Assembly: GCA_030737875.1 (NCBI GenBank)
Contig: CM060910.1
Span: 67,154,501 to 67,218,500, forward strand
DNA from: Allium sativum
Lineage: Eukaryota > Streptophyta > Magnoliopsida > Asparagales > Amaryllidaceae
DNA length: 64,000 bases
Direction: 5' to 3'
This document shows positions 22,151 to 34,881 of the stretch, piece after piece (position 1 is the first letter of the stretch; every line of letters starts with the position of its first letter). Below the pieces are notes generated by a model that did not search any database, had not been told where the DNA came from, and saw only the letters and a program-made list of their open reading frames with translations. The position numbers and the translations under genes are program-made.

Positions 22151-24766
22151 TGTGATGGCCCGCCCGCACCAACCGACATTTTCTCCAAAGGTGCGTTGTA
22201 CACATGTCCAGTTAGCACGGAATGGGTCGTCGAAAGGAAAGGGAAGAAGGAAATGAACTAACAAGGAACCTGTAGAATGTCTCACAGCGCATAGAACAAA
22301 ATATAATAATAACATATTTGACATAAAACAGGAGAGACAGTGCATAAGCTGAAAACCAAAACTAAACATCATAGCAGCGGAAATCCAAAATACAGCTTAT
22401 TACAACTTTCAAACTGTCTCAAAGAAAAAGCAAGATAAAGGAGGTACACTACTAATGCCCAAGTAGCGACCACCAACGACACAGAGAGAATGTGTATATA
22501 TATATATCATACGTGGAAGCCTCCTGCCCGCCTCCGAATCAGCTACTCGCGCATCACCAGCTAACCTGTCTCTAGTCTGCTCGTGTGAGCACCCGGAGTA
22601 ATAAGAGGAGACATAAAACTCTGGGTCAGACATAAAGCCTGGTATGAGCGATAAGCATCTAAAGTGAACAATAACAGGTTGACAAAACATACCTGAACCT
22701 GGACCTGCAACCAAAGAGTTAGCACTACATACTGTACAACACTCTAAGGTGCCATATCAAACAATATAAAGATACGGAGGTGGGGGTGTGCATGTCATAG
22801 TGATGGCAAACAATCAACCATAGTAACCATCCTCACATCTCTCACTCAGTGCGTAAAGTATACGATATTCACCACTTCTATCACCCATCCTTGCCACGAT
22901 CACTTTGCCCCATGAAGTCATAAATGGCTTCACTGCACTGATAACATAGCCACTAATCCTTTGCTATGTCCACTTGCCACATGGAGTTATTCACCCCATC
23001 TGCGCTGGCTCATAGCCTTACTAATCCTTACTATGTCCACTTGCCCCATGGAGTTATTCACCCCATCTGCGCTGGCTCATAGCCTTACCAATCCTTTACT
23101 ATGTCCACTTGCCCCATGGAGTTATTCACCCCATCTGCGCTGGCTCATAGTCTTACTACGCATCACCTTGCCCCTCAAGTCATAATGACTCTACTGCACT
23201 GATAACGTAGTCTTGCTACCATCACCTTGCCCCTCGAGTCGCAATGACTCTAACATCGACAACTCCTTAGCACACGTCACGCAGCAAAGTCCAACCATGA
23301 AGTGAACTCATCGGTTCCCAACTGGATCCTGAGCTCTAACTTCCCATATTGGACTACCTTTGCATCTCAGGTTATTGGTCAATACTGGGTCGGGTTGGGT
23401 TCCTCCTCAAGCCATCGGTTCGGGTCGGGTGTCCTTCCTCGAGTCGGGTCTTCTTCCGGTACGGTTCGGGTCGAGTCCACTCCATCGCGTCGGTTCGGGT
23501 CGGGTGTCCCACTTCGGGTCGGGTCGGGTGCCATCTCCCATCCAGTTCGTGCTTCCGCTCCGATCAGCCCCCTCGTTCTTCACGCGCTCCGATCCGATCC
23601 CTCCTCCTTTATCTGATCCGATCCCAGTTCAGTTAACGTGGCCTTCCTTTTTGCCAATTTTCTCAAGTGTCAGGTTCCGATCCGATCGAATCCCTTGCCC
23701 AGTTCAACATATCCGATCCGAGCCCTCATGTCCGATCCGATCCTGCACTGTTTCCTGCAGCTTTTCCAGTAAGTGTTTACGCCATTTGACGGCGTTTTCG
23801 ACCATTCTAACTATTGAAATCAATCACAAAGCATATCATACAGTCATAGCAACATGCATAATCAACCACAAACATCAAAACATCAATATGATAGGTTAAA
23901 ATGGATCAAACATACCCAAAATCCCATATTTCCCCTTAAGCACGTTTAGGTGAAACTAATGATAGGATTATCACAACTTAACCAAATTAACCCCAATTCA
24001 TATCAGAGGTCTAAAACATCATTTAAGAATTTATAAACTTTTTTCCAGAATTTTATCATGTTTAAACTCGCTAATTAACACTAATTACCCTTAGTTAGCC
24101 ATAATTAGTGCAAACCTATGCAAATCACTCACCTTAGCCACGAATAAACTAAGATCTGAAATAAATCTCTGATTTGATGTGAATCCCAATGCTAAACAGC
24201 AGCTTCAATATTGCTTTGGTGTAGATCTTCCTTGATTAGAGGTTGCTAAGCCAAATCCTTGACCAAAAGGTGATTTGGAAGTGATTTAGAGGTTAGAGGC
24301 CATTTTTAGGGTTCCTTGGTGATAAGTGGAGGCTAGAAAACTGAAATGGAATGATGCTCTATCTCATTTCAGCCTTCCCATAACCCTAATCCCGAAATGA
24401 GTTATGGGCCTACTCACTAATCACCCGATTTGGCCCGGTTAAGCAGTTTTTCACCCTCCAAACCTTATTTCAGCCATATCTCCCAAACGGTAAGTCCGTT
24501 TGGCTATTATGACCACTCTACGGAAAGGTAAACCATCAAACGAATCTAATGGAAGTGGTTTCAGGTCAAAATTCCTTTCCAATCAAAAGTTATGGCCAAA
24601 ACAAGATCAATTAGGGGCAAAATGGTCATTTAAAAATCGACAAAAATCATAAGCATGGGAAATGACTCTAATGGATGTTTCCCAAAGTTACATGACCATA
24701 CGACTTCATATGGGAAAGAAATAAATATTCTATGATCCCCCGATGCGTAGAATGCGGGTCGTTACA
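22151..24766 (-). repeat. E4 5' LTR (right copy, 2616 bp)
   Basis: It runs from TGTGATGGCCCGCC to GCGGGTCGTTACA. It is the near-identical partner of 14738-17421 and carries the same repeat blocks (three units at about 22965-23150, GGGTC and GATCC runs at about 23388-23755) plus the CTCACAGCG and TCTGACCC boxes. Scattered substitutions and a deletion of about 65-70 bp near 23251 are the visible differences. Confidence 0.96.
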
Positions 24767-26256
24767 GGTTAGATCATCCTCCCAGGTCGTGATCGACCTA
24801 TCCCTAATGACCCTAGTCCCCACTGAGTCATCTTTCAATCCGACGACCTAACCCTCTAGGTCGTTCGACCCATCTTCACTCCCGTCGACCTGACTAGGTC
24901 GCTCTGTTCCCTTCAACCCATCAGTATTCACTAGCTCATTAACGATCTAAATTCCTTCCAGCGACCTGACTTCCGGAGGTATCATCACCCGAAAACCAAT
25001 GATCAGAGCCACACGATCCAACATCCAGAGTCCCACAACCTGACCTAGTATTCACTAACACAAACATTCTAAGCTCTCACGACCAAGCCTCTTTTCGACA
25101 CATTTCTTTCCTTATTCCTAGATGACACGACCCAAATGCGAGCTACCTGACCTATTTTCCCATGTCTTGGAGCCATGAACAATCCAAGCCTAATTCTTGG
25201 GGAATAAGACAACGACCCGACCTTTGAAAAACGACCCGACTCCAGATCTGACCAAAATAGCTCCAAACTTGACCAAATCATCGCAAATGACAACGTCGAT
25301 TCAATCAACTCATCCAATTAAATGATAAACACTTTATGAACCCATCAACAACATCAAAATGACAATTATCATTAATAATCATATAACACTCAATGAAGTC
25401 ATGATAAATCAATGCATAAACTAAAACAATGGATCTAACTTGCATAAACTATGAATTAACATAAGAATGACTGGTTTTAAGTTGCTAGATTAGATCCAAA
25501 TGAAAATATACTTACAATGATGTAGATCTAGGTGAAAACGACTTGAAAATGATGAAATTAAGATCAAATAACTCATACACTTGATTGAATTCGTGTGAGA
25601 GATGCTTATCACTCACCAAATCTTCAAACAAGCTTAAGAACGACAATTCTCAAATCCGAACAGTGAAGAACAACTTTCAAACCTCTCGGTTTGATGAAAT
25701 CTCTCTTCTCTTGACGTAGATCTAGCTTCAAACGATGTAGATCTTCAATTCTCTTCCTTAGGTCTAGATTTTAATGGTGGAAAGGTGTATTTGATTGAGC
25801 AAGGAGGATCACGAGCTCTACCAAATGAGAGAATGAAGAAAGTAAACTATTCTCCATGCCTCTAACCCCATATTTATAGCCTCCCATCAACCCACTAATG
25901 AGCCTCCTCAAATCAGCCCATCGATGGCTTAAAACCTAAATGAAAAATTATGAATCACTAAAATCGCAATTCCTCCCAAACCGCTGAACCGAATCTTTAA
26001 TGCGACCACTCTGGGGAATCGACAACACCATTTCTTTTCCAATGAGATTGATCTCATCACCTGATTCGATCCCAGTCAAAAGTTATGTCATGTTCCAAAC
26101 TGACAGGGGAAAAAGGTCACAAATAAAATTGGTAAAAATTATGGACATGTCTCACATCCCCATAAACAACATATCAAAATATGAGAATGATTCAACCCCT
26201 AGGGAATAAAATAATTTTTTTTATGATCCTATGATACGTAAAATGCGGTTGTTACA
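24767..26256 (-). repeat. E3 LTR, right part
   Basis: The E3 LTR resumes after E4's target duplication (24767-24771) and ends AATGCGGTTGTTACA at 26256. In element orientation this is the LTR start, TGTAACAACCGCATTTTAC, with the same terminal motif as E4 and E5. A run of purines on the minus strand follows directly. The middle is rich in GGTCG/CGACC runs (about 24780-24990). No coding sequence is credible. Confidence 0.75.
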
Positions 26257-26290
26257 TTCTCTCCCCCATTCAGGAATTTCGCCCCCAAAA
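26257..26290 (-). other. E3 polypurine tract
   Basis: TTCTCTCCCCCATTCAGG on the plus strand is a purine-rich tract next to the E3 LTR. It is placed exactly like the E4 tract at 17422 and confirms minus-strand orientation for E3. Confidence 0.75.
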
Positions 26291-26469
26291 TCCCAAAAAC
26301 ACAAGCAAACAAGACAATTATGCATGCCTATCATCCATGAGCAGCAAATTTTATCATCCAAACTAGTAGCCATTAACCATTCATTCATAACCTTATCCTA
26401 GCACGCGGAACTCTAATCAATAACAACCATACTAGTACAAGTTACAGCGGAATAAGGGTGACAGGATAT

Positions 26470-26960
26470 CAATGGGTCATACCGACAAAGAGTTCTTGAT
26501 GGGTCGCCTTCATCTTCTCGTCCGTCTCCCAAGTACAATCGTCATCATCCTCAATCCATTGTATCTTGACTAGCTTAACTGTCTTCCTCCTAAGCTATTT
26601 CGTGTCATTCCCCACAACCGAAGCAGCTTACGAGGTCTAGTAACTATGGATCTACTTCTAGGTCTTCGTATTGTTCTGGAGATACCACCACATTCGAATC
26701 ATGCACACAACTCCGTAGAGATGACACATGGAAAACATTATGCACACTTGACATCTTCTCTGGTAAATCCAACCTATATGTGAGCTTTCCAATTCGCTCG
26801 ACTATCGGAAACTGTCCAACAAACCTTAGAGCTAACTTTCCTTTGCTTCCGAACCGAACAACATGCTTCAATTGCGAAATCTTCATGAAACCATATCGCC
26901 AACGTCGAATTCTAAATCCTTTTAACTCTATCATCATAGCTCTTCTGACGATCTTGGGAT
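26470..26960 (-). pseudogene. E3 integrase C-terminus and chromodomain, decayed
   Basis: The frame at 26644-26937 reads GKLALRFVGQFPIVERIGKL and HNVFHVSSLRS, the integrase C-terminal GPF-type region (here GQF). Downstream, in a different frame with at least one stop, is VKLVKIQW followed by an acidic run and CTWETDEK, a chromodomain, ending near 26480. This shows E3 is also a chromovirus. Multiple stops and frame changes make it clearly older than E4. Confidence 0.85.
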
Positions 26961-27720
26961 GCCTTCATTTGTTGTCAAATGATGTCTATACAATCTGAGG
27001 TCTCTCTGATCATCTCTGGCCCAAGTACCACCTTATCTCCAATTTCTAACCGATAAACCAGAGAATTACACGGTCTACCATACAATGCCTCATACGGTGC
27101 CATCCCAATGCTCGACTAGTATCTATTATTATACACGAACTAAACTAGATGTAAATGGTCTTCCCATGATCCCCCGAAGTCCAATACACAAGCTCGAAGG
27201 AGATCTTCTAAAACTCAGTTAACCCTCTCGGTTGGGGATGATAAGCCGTACTCAAACACAACTCGGTTCCCAAAGTCTCTTGCAAACTCTTCCAAAATCC
27301 ACTCATGAACAATGGATCTTGATCACTTACTATGATCTTTTGGATACCATGGATTCGAACCATCATTTTATATAAGGCTCTACCAACTTCGATGTTGTCC
27401 TAGTTGATTTGACATGAATAAACCTTGCACTTTTGGTCAAGAAATCTACGATGACCCGATTTCCTTCGTTTCCTACCCTTGTTCTAGGTAGTCCATCGAT
27501 AAAATCCATCGATATTTTCTCCCACTTCCACGTAGGAACTTCCAATGGCCGAAGCAATCCACTTGGCTTCTTCTGTTTAGCTTTCGCTAACTGACAGTTC
27601 ATACACATGAAAATGAACTTTCAAACGTCCCTTTTCATACTTTCCCAGTAGTAGACTTGCTTCATGTCCTGATACATCTTATTACCATTAAGATGAATCG
27701 TTAACTTCAATGATGACATT
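26961..27720 (-). pseudogene. E3 integrase core, decayed
   Basis: CMNCQLAKAKQKKPSG and [13 protein letters not shown] at 27363-27608 mark the zinc region end and the first catalytic aspartate. The following stretch (26961-27362) has recognisable core sequence split among frames. It aligns in order with E4 18000-18840. Confidence 0.85.
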
Positions 27721-28807
27721 CCCTACGAACCTCATCTCTCAATCCATCGATATCAGAAACAATCGATTTTTTTTTCTTTCGAAGCTAACCCTCTCGATCG
27801 ACCTCAAACTCTTTATTCTTTGGTTCCAACTTACGGATAAACTTGACAAGCTTTGCATTTCGGTTCTAGCTTTCTCCAATCCTTTCGATGAAAGTAGGTC
27901 TTATTGGTAAGCTTGCCAACATTTCAGGTTCTAACTCACGTTGTGGCCTGAAATCAAATCCTGCCAAAAACTCGAGGCTCTTCCTTTCCGAAAAACATCG
28001 CTCCCAAACTTGTCTTCGACTCAATGCATCTGCAACTGCGTTACTTTACCATACGTATAGGCAATACCAAAGTCATACGATGCTAGAAACTATAACCAAC
28101 GTTGCTGTCGAAGATTCAAATCCTTTTGGGAGAAAAAATACTTCAATAACTTGTGATCTATAAACAACTCGAATCGAACTCACAACAGGTAATGTTTCCA
28201 CATCTTCAGAAAAAACATGATCGCCGCCAACTCTAAGTCCTGAGTTGGGTAATTCCTTTCATGCGGCTTCAGCTGTCGACTTGCATAGGCCACAACTTTA
28301 TCCTTCTGCATTAGCACTGCTCCTAGTCCAGAACCGTATGCATTGGTGTATTCCACCATCTCTTCATTCCCTCTCAGAATCATCAAACATGAGCACTCAT
28401 CAGTCTCTCTTTCAGGATTCCAAATGCTTGCTCACACTTTGCATGCCATACGAACACTGGTTCTTATTCATCAATCCTGTTAATGGTGTAGCTATCTTGG
28501 AGAAATCCTTGATAAAATATCGGTAATTACCTGCTAACCCAAGGAAACTTCTCACATCCGTCGCATTCTTAGGTCTACCCCAATTATGGATTGCTTCCAC
28601 TTTAGCGGGGTCAACCGCTATCCTTTTTCCAGAAACAATATGCCCTAAGAACCTCACTTCACTCTTGCAGAAGTGACACTTCAGAAACACAGTCTTCAGC
28701 TGATGCTTTCGCAAGATTTCCAAAACAACTCGTAATTGAGTCTTATGTTCTTCCTTGTTCCTAGAGTAAACAAAAATATCATCCACGAACACAAGCACAA
28801 ACTTATT
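27721..28807 (-). pseudogene. E3 RT C-terminal half and RNase H, truncated by E5
   Basis: From the E5 junction the minus strand reads [16 protein letters not shown], including the catalytic FVDD, then FLGLAGNYRYFIKDFS. RNase H follows as [16 protein letters not shown] and [17 protein letters not shown] (28180-28386). The active-site region has Asn where E4 and E8 have Asp in YTDACG. RT upstream of this point, protease, gag and the 5' LTR are missing because E5 and everything nested in it sit here. They may resume beyond the right edge. Confidence 0.88.
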
Positions 28808-28935
28808 TGTAACAACCCGAATTCCGACAGACCGAATTTTTTTCAAAATTCTAGTCTATCGAAAATCGTGTTGGTTTGCTTTGGTATCCTACAGAAAAGA
28901 GAGAGACATAAAATATGTCAGATCCTAGAAAATAT

Positions 28936-28944
28936 CTCACAGCG
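28936..28944 (-). promoter_or_regulatory. CGCTGTGAG box, E5 3' LTR
   Basis: CTCACAGCGG on the plus strand is CCGCTGTGAG in element orientation, 128 bp before the LTR end. The other E5 LTR has CTCACAGTG at 35014-35022, 132 bp in. Flanking AT-rich, TATAATAT-like sequence upstream would suit a plant poly(A) region. Confidence 0.5.
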
Positions 28945-31370
28945 GAATGGAAAAAATATAATATACTCAAAGTATAGCCTTACCATATTAATAATACTGC
29001 CTAACCAGTATCCAAAGCTATCATGTCTCTGCCACAAAACTAACATGCGGGTATGTTATGAGGAGAGGGTCAAAACACAAGTTCTGGTGACTAGATTTAA
29101 GTTATACACTTTGGATAACACTACATATACCGTTCAATCATATTTTATTATTTATTAAGTTACTTGGATTAACAGCACTCAAGGCTTACACACATGTCAC
29201 ACCCATTTACTTCTCAGTGGATTAACCTAATACAGTATATATGTAGCTGCTCCCAATATTAAGGTACACCCCATAGTACCCCACTCGCATTGTCTCCGCC
29301 ATAATACCACCAAAATGTATGCAGTCCCTTATCCTATGCCGAAGTGACGTAAGGATTAATATATAACAATATTACGTTTCACATATATCTGTCATTACTA
29401 TGTTACGCAAACGTACGGACTGCCATCTTTGTTCGAATCAGATTCCATACCAGAGTAATGCCCTCAAGTCTACGATATACCACCCAGAGCAGACATGCAT
29501 GTATCTAGACTATCCCACGTATGTACCGTTAACTTTAGCTCGATGCCTCAACCACATGACCTTCAATGTGCACCGAGTTTCGTGGTAGGGCAATACAAGA
29601 AACATGGAACTCGGTCGGGAGCTTTTCCATATCTGTAGAGGCCCGCCTTTAAGAGCCTCAAAATACATACATTCCTAGGGTTTATTTTCCATGGTGACTA
29701 TGGCCCCACCTCAGCCCCTTCCTTAACTAGTAAAGACTACAAGAGCTAAGCGACATGCCCCTAACAACAAACAATCTAAACACCCAGTTGGCACCCTCAA
29801 CCACCGTATCTCGATAGTGAAAGGTGAATGGTCGATTGGGTTTTGCTTTAGCCTTTTCGCATCCCACTGGTTGTCGATGATGGGTATCCGACGATTTACT
29901 ATCCTTATTGGTCGTGACCCTCCGCCTCCCCATTGAGGCGACCACCGAATCACCATGGTGTCTGTTCATCACAGCATTCTGACTGCAAAGCTATTTTTGC
30001 AGTCAGGGCCCATCCACCTAGTAGTTACGCGTAGACCCAACCTCTGCGAGCACAGCCTAAACATCTGCCATCGCACAGAGGACTGCCAGGAGCACCTTAT
30101 GTATCTCAAGAAGCCGCGTGCTTCCCCTTCCAGTCCTTCGGAGCTGACAGAATAATCAGATGAACGTGCGCTACACTCGTGCCTTATAACACCACGATGA
30201 TCTACCCCGTTGGGTTATTCACCTTCAAACGTGCGGACTGGTCCAAGCTCCTCACTTTAATATGTTATTAGACCCTATATCTAAACATTCTTTTACGCGC
30301 TTGCTTTATCTTATTAGGTTCCTATTTAACTTGGTTGTCTTCACTTTTTATTCATGTTACCAAGTTCTTCCTAGCCCCTTACATCTCTGAGGAATGGGCC
30401 CCTCTTGCTTATTAATTTCAGTTATACAACTTAACCCATTTAAGTTTATTAGTTAGCCCACAACATGTTATTCTCTAGATTGTGATCCAAGGTCTGTAAT
30501 CCACAATCCTTTTATATTCTTGTTTGATTCAAGGTTACAATGACATGTTCTACTTAATATGTAATTAAGTGTATCTTAATTCACATGTTTTCTGTTTAAC
30601 ATGTCACTTAACATTTATGATTAAATATAACTTACTTCATTTCCTAAGTTGCCTCATTCTTTCTTATTTAATCATAATTCCCTCTTATGCTATCATTACG
30701 ACTTAACGTTGTTTACTTATTAACTTAGTTCTTTTAATTAAGGTTCACTAATAAGTCTCCTCTTCCCATAAATATAACTTATGTTGTCCTCATTCGTAGA
30801 TTTTAGATTCTCGTTCTCACAAATAATTTAATTTACAATTAAGTACAATTTATCCCATAACATAAGTTATTCCAATTTCCTTGTTGTTTTATTATAACCT
30901 AAGTTATAATTCCCACTTGTCCCTAGGACAAATCTTAACATAACATTCTTATCAGTATATTTCAGACTTCTAAGTTTTTAAATTACTTAATTTATAATTA
31001 AGTACAACCTTCATTTCGTAAGTTTCCCCCTTTCTCAACTAGTTTCAGGTTGTCTCCATTTATAGATTACTTAATTTACAATTAAGTGTCACTTATCTCA
31101 TTTCACTAGTTATCTCATTTCCTTACTAGTTTATTATAACCTAAGTTATAATCTCCACTTGTCCCTAGGACAAGTCTACCTATTATACAACATTCTCATT
31201 AATGTAATTTATTTATAATAGGTTATTATCATTCCCCGTTCATTCCCATTTTCTTTTACTGTTGTATCTTTCTTTCAATTCCATTTTTTCCCATTAATTA
31301 CAATTAACGTTGTTTATTATTCCTTCTATTTACGTATATTTATATATGTATTTATTTATGCACTAGACCT

Positions 31371-31450
31371 CTCACATTAAGCCTACACTTGTGGATGCTG
31401 GATTTGCTAGGCGGTTCCGGGCATACTTTTACCACAAGTCGAGATAACCT
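31371..31450 (-). other. Covarying hairpin module, E5 copy 1
   Basis: The inner stem ACTTGTGG (31387-31394) pairs with CCACAAGT (31432-31439) around a loop that on the minus strand carries CCCGGAACCGCC. The outer stem is degraded in this copy. Flanking GAGGTTA and TAATGTGAG strings match the E1 and E8 modules. Confidence 0.7.
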
Positions 31451-31494
31451 CGTGTCTTAGCACCATTACATGTTTTAATTATACACTTAGACCC

Positions 31495-31582
31495 CTTACA
31501 TTAGATTTACCACTTGTGGATGCTGGATATGCCGGGCGGTTCCGGGTAGACTTCTACCACAAGTGTAATCTAACCTCGTGTC
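31495..31582 (-). other. Covarying hairpin module, E5 copy 2
   Basis: The inner stem CACTTGTGG (31511-31519) pairs with CCACAAGTG (31557-31565), and the outer stem TTAGATT (31501-31507) with AATCTAA (31567-31573). Minus-strand loop: CCCGGAACCGCCCGGC then ATATCCAG. It lies about 120 bp from copy 1, the same tandem-pair arrangement as in E1 and E8. Confidence 0.8.
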
Positions 31583-33066
31583 TAAGCGCGGTTACAGTTT
31601 CTTATTTACTGTAAATCTTCTATATAATCTAGACATGTCTATTTCTTTCAAATTTCCACTGTAATTTATATTTTACAGTCATCATATTATGCCTATTTTA
31701 TGTCATATGTTCTTTCTTACATGTAATCAATTCTATTCTATCATGTAATCAATTAAACAGATAATTGTTCAAATTTAACAATAACTTGTGATTGCCAAAT
31801 CATGTAAATTTTCTAACTTAACATGTAATTTTCTCAATTTCTATCATTAACGGTTCAGGTGCATAAATCTCACTAGTAACATGGAATTGAAACAATAGTA
31901 ATTGCTACGCATGTTTTAGCAAATTTCCTAACATATTAATATTCCAACATTTCATATTCATCACTTTAATCCTTTCTAACATTTGTTTAAACATTTCAAC
32001 ATATCATATCTAAACATGTCATAACAACAATTTAATACTTTTAATTATTCTAGCAAATTCACATTATACGATAACAGGGAATGTTTAAACGATAATATAT
32101 CATTATCAAAATTGATATAACTTAAATCCACTGACCTCATTTGCAGATCTAGAAATTCTTCTAAATAGTTATTGTAGAAGAAAGCCAACTTTTATCTTTT
32201 TGTAGAGTTGGAGGTTGGTTATAAATCTTGAATCTTCTTTGTTAATCTAGATTCCGGCAGCATCTCCCCATTTTATTTTCAATTTAGAATGTCATGAAGG
32301 CAGAGAAAGAGATGAAGAATTGTGTGTGGATAAAATGGGAGAGAGAGAACCCCTTTTTATAGATTAACAGAGCCAATCCTTAACCATTAGTTATTAGGTT
32401 TTTCAATCTAACCGTACATGAAATGCTGAGTTAACTACGGATAAGGCCCATTTTGCATTTCATACTTTATTTTACGTTGCCTACACATATATAATTTTAA
32501 TGTTTTGCAGCTTTTAATGACCTTCTTATTTTGCTCCCTTTTTGAATTAATTGTGCCTATCCTGCTTCTTTAATTAATTGCATGTTTTCATGCTTGTGTA
32601 TCCTTGTCTTTAATTGGAATTATCTTCATACATAAGACATCCTTATGGTATACAAAGCCTCCGTATGTGCACAACCTTTATTTTTTTCTAATTTTTTCCT
32701 CTCTTAATTAATTAATGCATGACTTATTTCTTTTTAAACTCCTTCTCATTAATGCCTCAATTTACTATTTTTAACACATTTCTTCCAAATATTATTATGT
32801 GTTATTCACATATTAACCTTCCCTTTTCATGCATTTATCTTCCATGGCGTTTCTTTTCTTATTAACACTTTGCATTGATTGCTCTTTTTAATATTAAAAA
32901 TGTTTTCCTTTTGAATACCTTACATATATACTTGTGCGTTCCTTCTTTCACATTTTTATTACATGCTTTTTCAAATGTGCACCTTTATTTAATTGCGTTA
33001 ACTTATAATGCTTCCTCTTTTTATTCCTTATTGCATTTATTAGCGAGCGTTACCTTCCTCTATGTT

Positions 33067-33119
<53 letters not shown>

Positions 33120-33380
33120 TTCCATTTTAACGCTCGCATGAAATTAATCATTTTCTTATAATGTCATTGCATTAATTAGTATTCACACTACCTCTTTTAA
33201 TTGCATGTATTTTCTTACCTTTCTTAATGCATTAAAAATTGTACAAATTTTCCTCCTCTTCAATGTATGAATTTATTTAAATTATACATTACCATTATTT
33301 TTCCTTTATTTATGTTCATGCATATACATATATCTGTATGTTCAGTTGGCCCTCTCTAAAACAAAGATACAAATTATGTT

Positions 33381-33454
33381 ACCGCCGGGGTTCGAACCCC
33401 CGACCTCTATGTTACATATCAAATTCCTCAACCAACTAAGCTATGAAGTCTTTA
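33381..33454 (-). other. tRNA-like Pol III promoter sequence in E5 LTR
   Basis: On the minus strand TAGCTTAGTTGG (33432-33443) fits the tRNA A box and GGTTCGAACC (33389-33398) fits the B box, 33 bp apart. The B box lies in a perfect T-arm, CGGGG-GTTCGAA-CCCCG. The acceptor and anticodon arms do not fold convincingly, so this is not a working tRNA gene. It is tRNA-derived, like a SINE head, and sits about 250-325 bp inside the LTR in the same direction as the element. Confidence 0.55.
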
Positions 33455-33705
33455 TTAATAAGTTTCGAAACAATGTTACTCATTGTTCTCCTTCTTTACC
33501 TTATTTTCATGTTTTGCTGCAATGCTTCATTTAAAGGTATTTCTTTCATTTTAAATCGGTTTTCTGCAATTCATATGTCTAAATTGACCAGAAAATCGCC
33601 ATGAACCTAATGACGCTACTCCCGTGGCCAAATTCTAAAAGCTATTCAAAATTTTCTTTTTCTTATATGCATTATTTAATTGTTACAAAAATGCGGGGTG
33701 TTACA

Positions 33706-34868
33706 TTCTCCCACCCTTAAGAAATTTCGTCCCCAAAATTTGATAAGGGTAAAAACCAATTAACCCTTCGCATAATATACATCCATCATTTGTGCATCCA
33801 ATTTTTGCGAACATTGTGCACTTGTGCAAAGTGAAATACAACATAATAATGCATGTATGTCTAAGCGGTACCTCTTATGTGTATGCAAAATTTTCAAAAA
33901 TCCTTTTAAGATATGATGCTCACATCCGAAATATACCGACAGTTCTATATGAATGCAATGTTTTAAAAATCAAAAATGCTTTTTCATCAAAAAATTTCCA
34001 CACACTTACTGAGTAAGAGCGTAGTTCATCCAATTGTTGCCTCCAAAATCTTACCAATCAACTTTATTTTTCGAATTTTAAAAAAATCTATTTTTTTAAA
34101 TTCGATTTCTTATGTTAGAAAAAGGTAGAAAATGGAAAATTTCGCATCTTTCGTTTTTCTTTTTCAATCTTTTTCTAACCGTACTTGGATTTGATGTAAC
34201 TATTTATAAAGATTCCCCTATTTTTCCTATCCAAGCACAGTCCATATAAGAATATTTTCTTTATTACAGATTTTCTTTTTCATCTTATGTTTGAAATTTT
34301 TTATTTTAGACAAAATATTCGCAAGATATCACTGTTTACAAAATATACCCCATTTTACTTCAAAACCCAATATGTACTTCTTTACATGGTTTAAAACTAT
34401 AACTTTTAAGATTAAAACTTGAAAACACCATAAATCATTTTCCCAAAACTTTTACAGTTTCATGTTCTTAAAAGTTAACAATGGGGTTAGACTCAAAGTG
34501 GGTTTCCAATTTTTCCTAGGCTTTCCTAGTCACTCCCCAATCATTCCTAATCCATTTTTCTCTTTTCAACCTTTTCCAATTTATAAGGTTTTACTGCCAA
34601 ACCCACTAACCTAAACTACTAATCATATGGGATTCACCTTCCTTCCATACAAAGTACGTTGTACACTTTCCACCGAAATTACCTAAGGGTCTCAGATTTC
34701 CATATTCGTTCCTTTAGTGTACAAAAAAAACATCCCATTTCTTACCATATTATACTCTTTCTATTTAGTGGGTTACCCTATGGATCTAGGTATATATATA
34801 TATATATTTATATTTAAAAAAAATTACAAATACATTCACTCACTATTTATATAGAATCCTAAACCTAA
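33706..34868 (-). other. E5 internal region, non-coding
   Basis: It starts with the purine tract (TTCTCCCACCCTTAAG on the plus strand, 33706-33721) and runs to the PBS. It is AT-rich, has an (AT)n run near 34792-34806, and contains no reading frame resembling gag or pol. A full element of this type would carry about 4-5 kb of gag-pol here. Confidence 0.8.
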
Positions 34869-34880
34869 GCTCTGGTACCA
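34869..34880 (-). other. E5 primer-binding site
   Basis: GCTCTGGTACCA on the plus strand is TGGTACCAGAGC in element orientation. It differs from the initiator tRNA-Met match of E4, E6 and E8 by one base (T to C at position 6). It directly abuts the 5' LTR, confirming orientation. Confidence 0.85.
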
Positions 34881-34881
34881 A

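Larger units (their letters stand above)
14738..24766 (-). mobile_element. E4: complete Ty3/gypsy chromovirus, minus strand
   Basis: Two LTRs (14738-17421 and 22151-24766), a PBS next to the right LTR, a polypurine tract next to the left LTR and a perfect 5 bp target duplication GGTTA (14733-14737 and 24767-24771) define a whole element of about 10 kb. Domain order on the minus strand is Gag with two zinc knuckles, protease, RT, RNase H, integrase, chromodomain. Integrase after RT places it in Ty3/gypsy and the chromodomain in the chromoviruses. Two frameshifts and three TAG stops break the coding sequence, so it cannot supply its own proteins. Confidence 0.97.
28808..33705 (-). repeat. E5 3' LTR (4898 bp)
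   Basis: On the minus strand it begins TGTAACACCCCGCATTTTT and ends AATTCGGGTTGTTACA. The first 1.0 kb from the left edge matches 34882-35888, for example CAGACATGCATGTATCTAGACT at about 29490 and 35570. It holds the covarying hairpin pair, a tRNA-like Pol III promoter sequence, an (AT)n run of about 50 bp (33068-33117), and the CTCACAGCG box at 28936-28944. Reading frames crossing 29400-30155 are short, poorly supported and not conserved in the other LTR. Confidence 0.9.

Noticed and set aside
14738..24766. E4 as an active, intact element
   Set aside because: Structure and duplication are complete, but frameshifts near 21575 and 19100 and three TAG stops break gag-pol.
28736..29158. Plus-strand frame of 140 residues
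   Set aside because: It crosses the junction between E3's RT (antisense) and E5's LTR, so it cannot be an old gene, and it resembles no protein I know.
32875..33141. Plus-strand frame ending in Ile/Tyr repeats in E5 LTR
   Set aside because: Its end is the translation of the (AT)n microsatellite at 33068-33117. The rest is hydrophobic AT-rich noise.
33381..33454. Functional tRNA gene
   Set aside because: The T-arm and A box are good, but no acceptor stem or anticodon stem forms. Kept only as a tRNA-like promoter relic.
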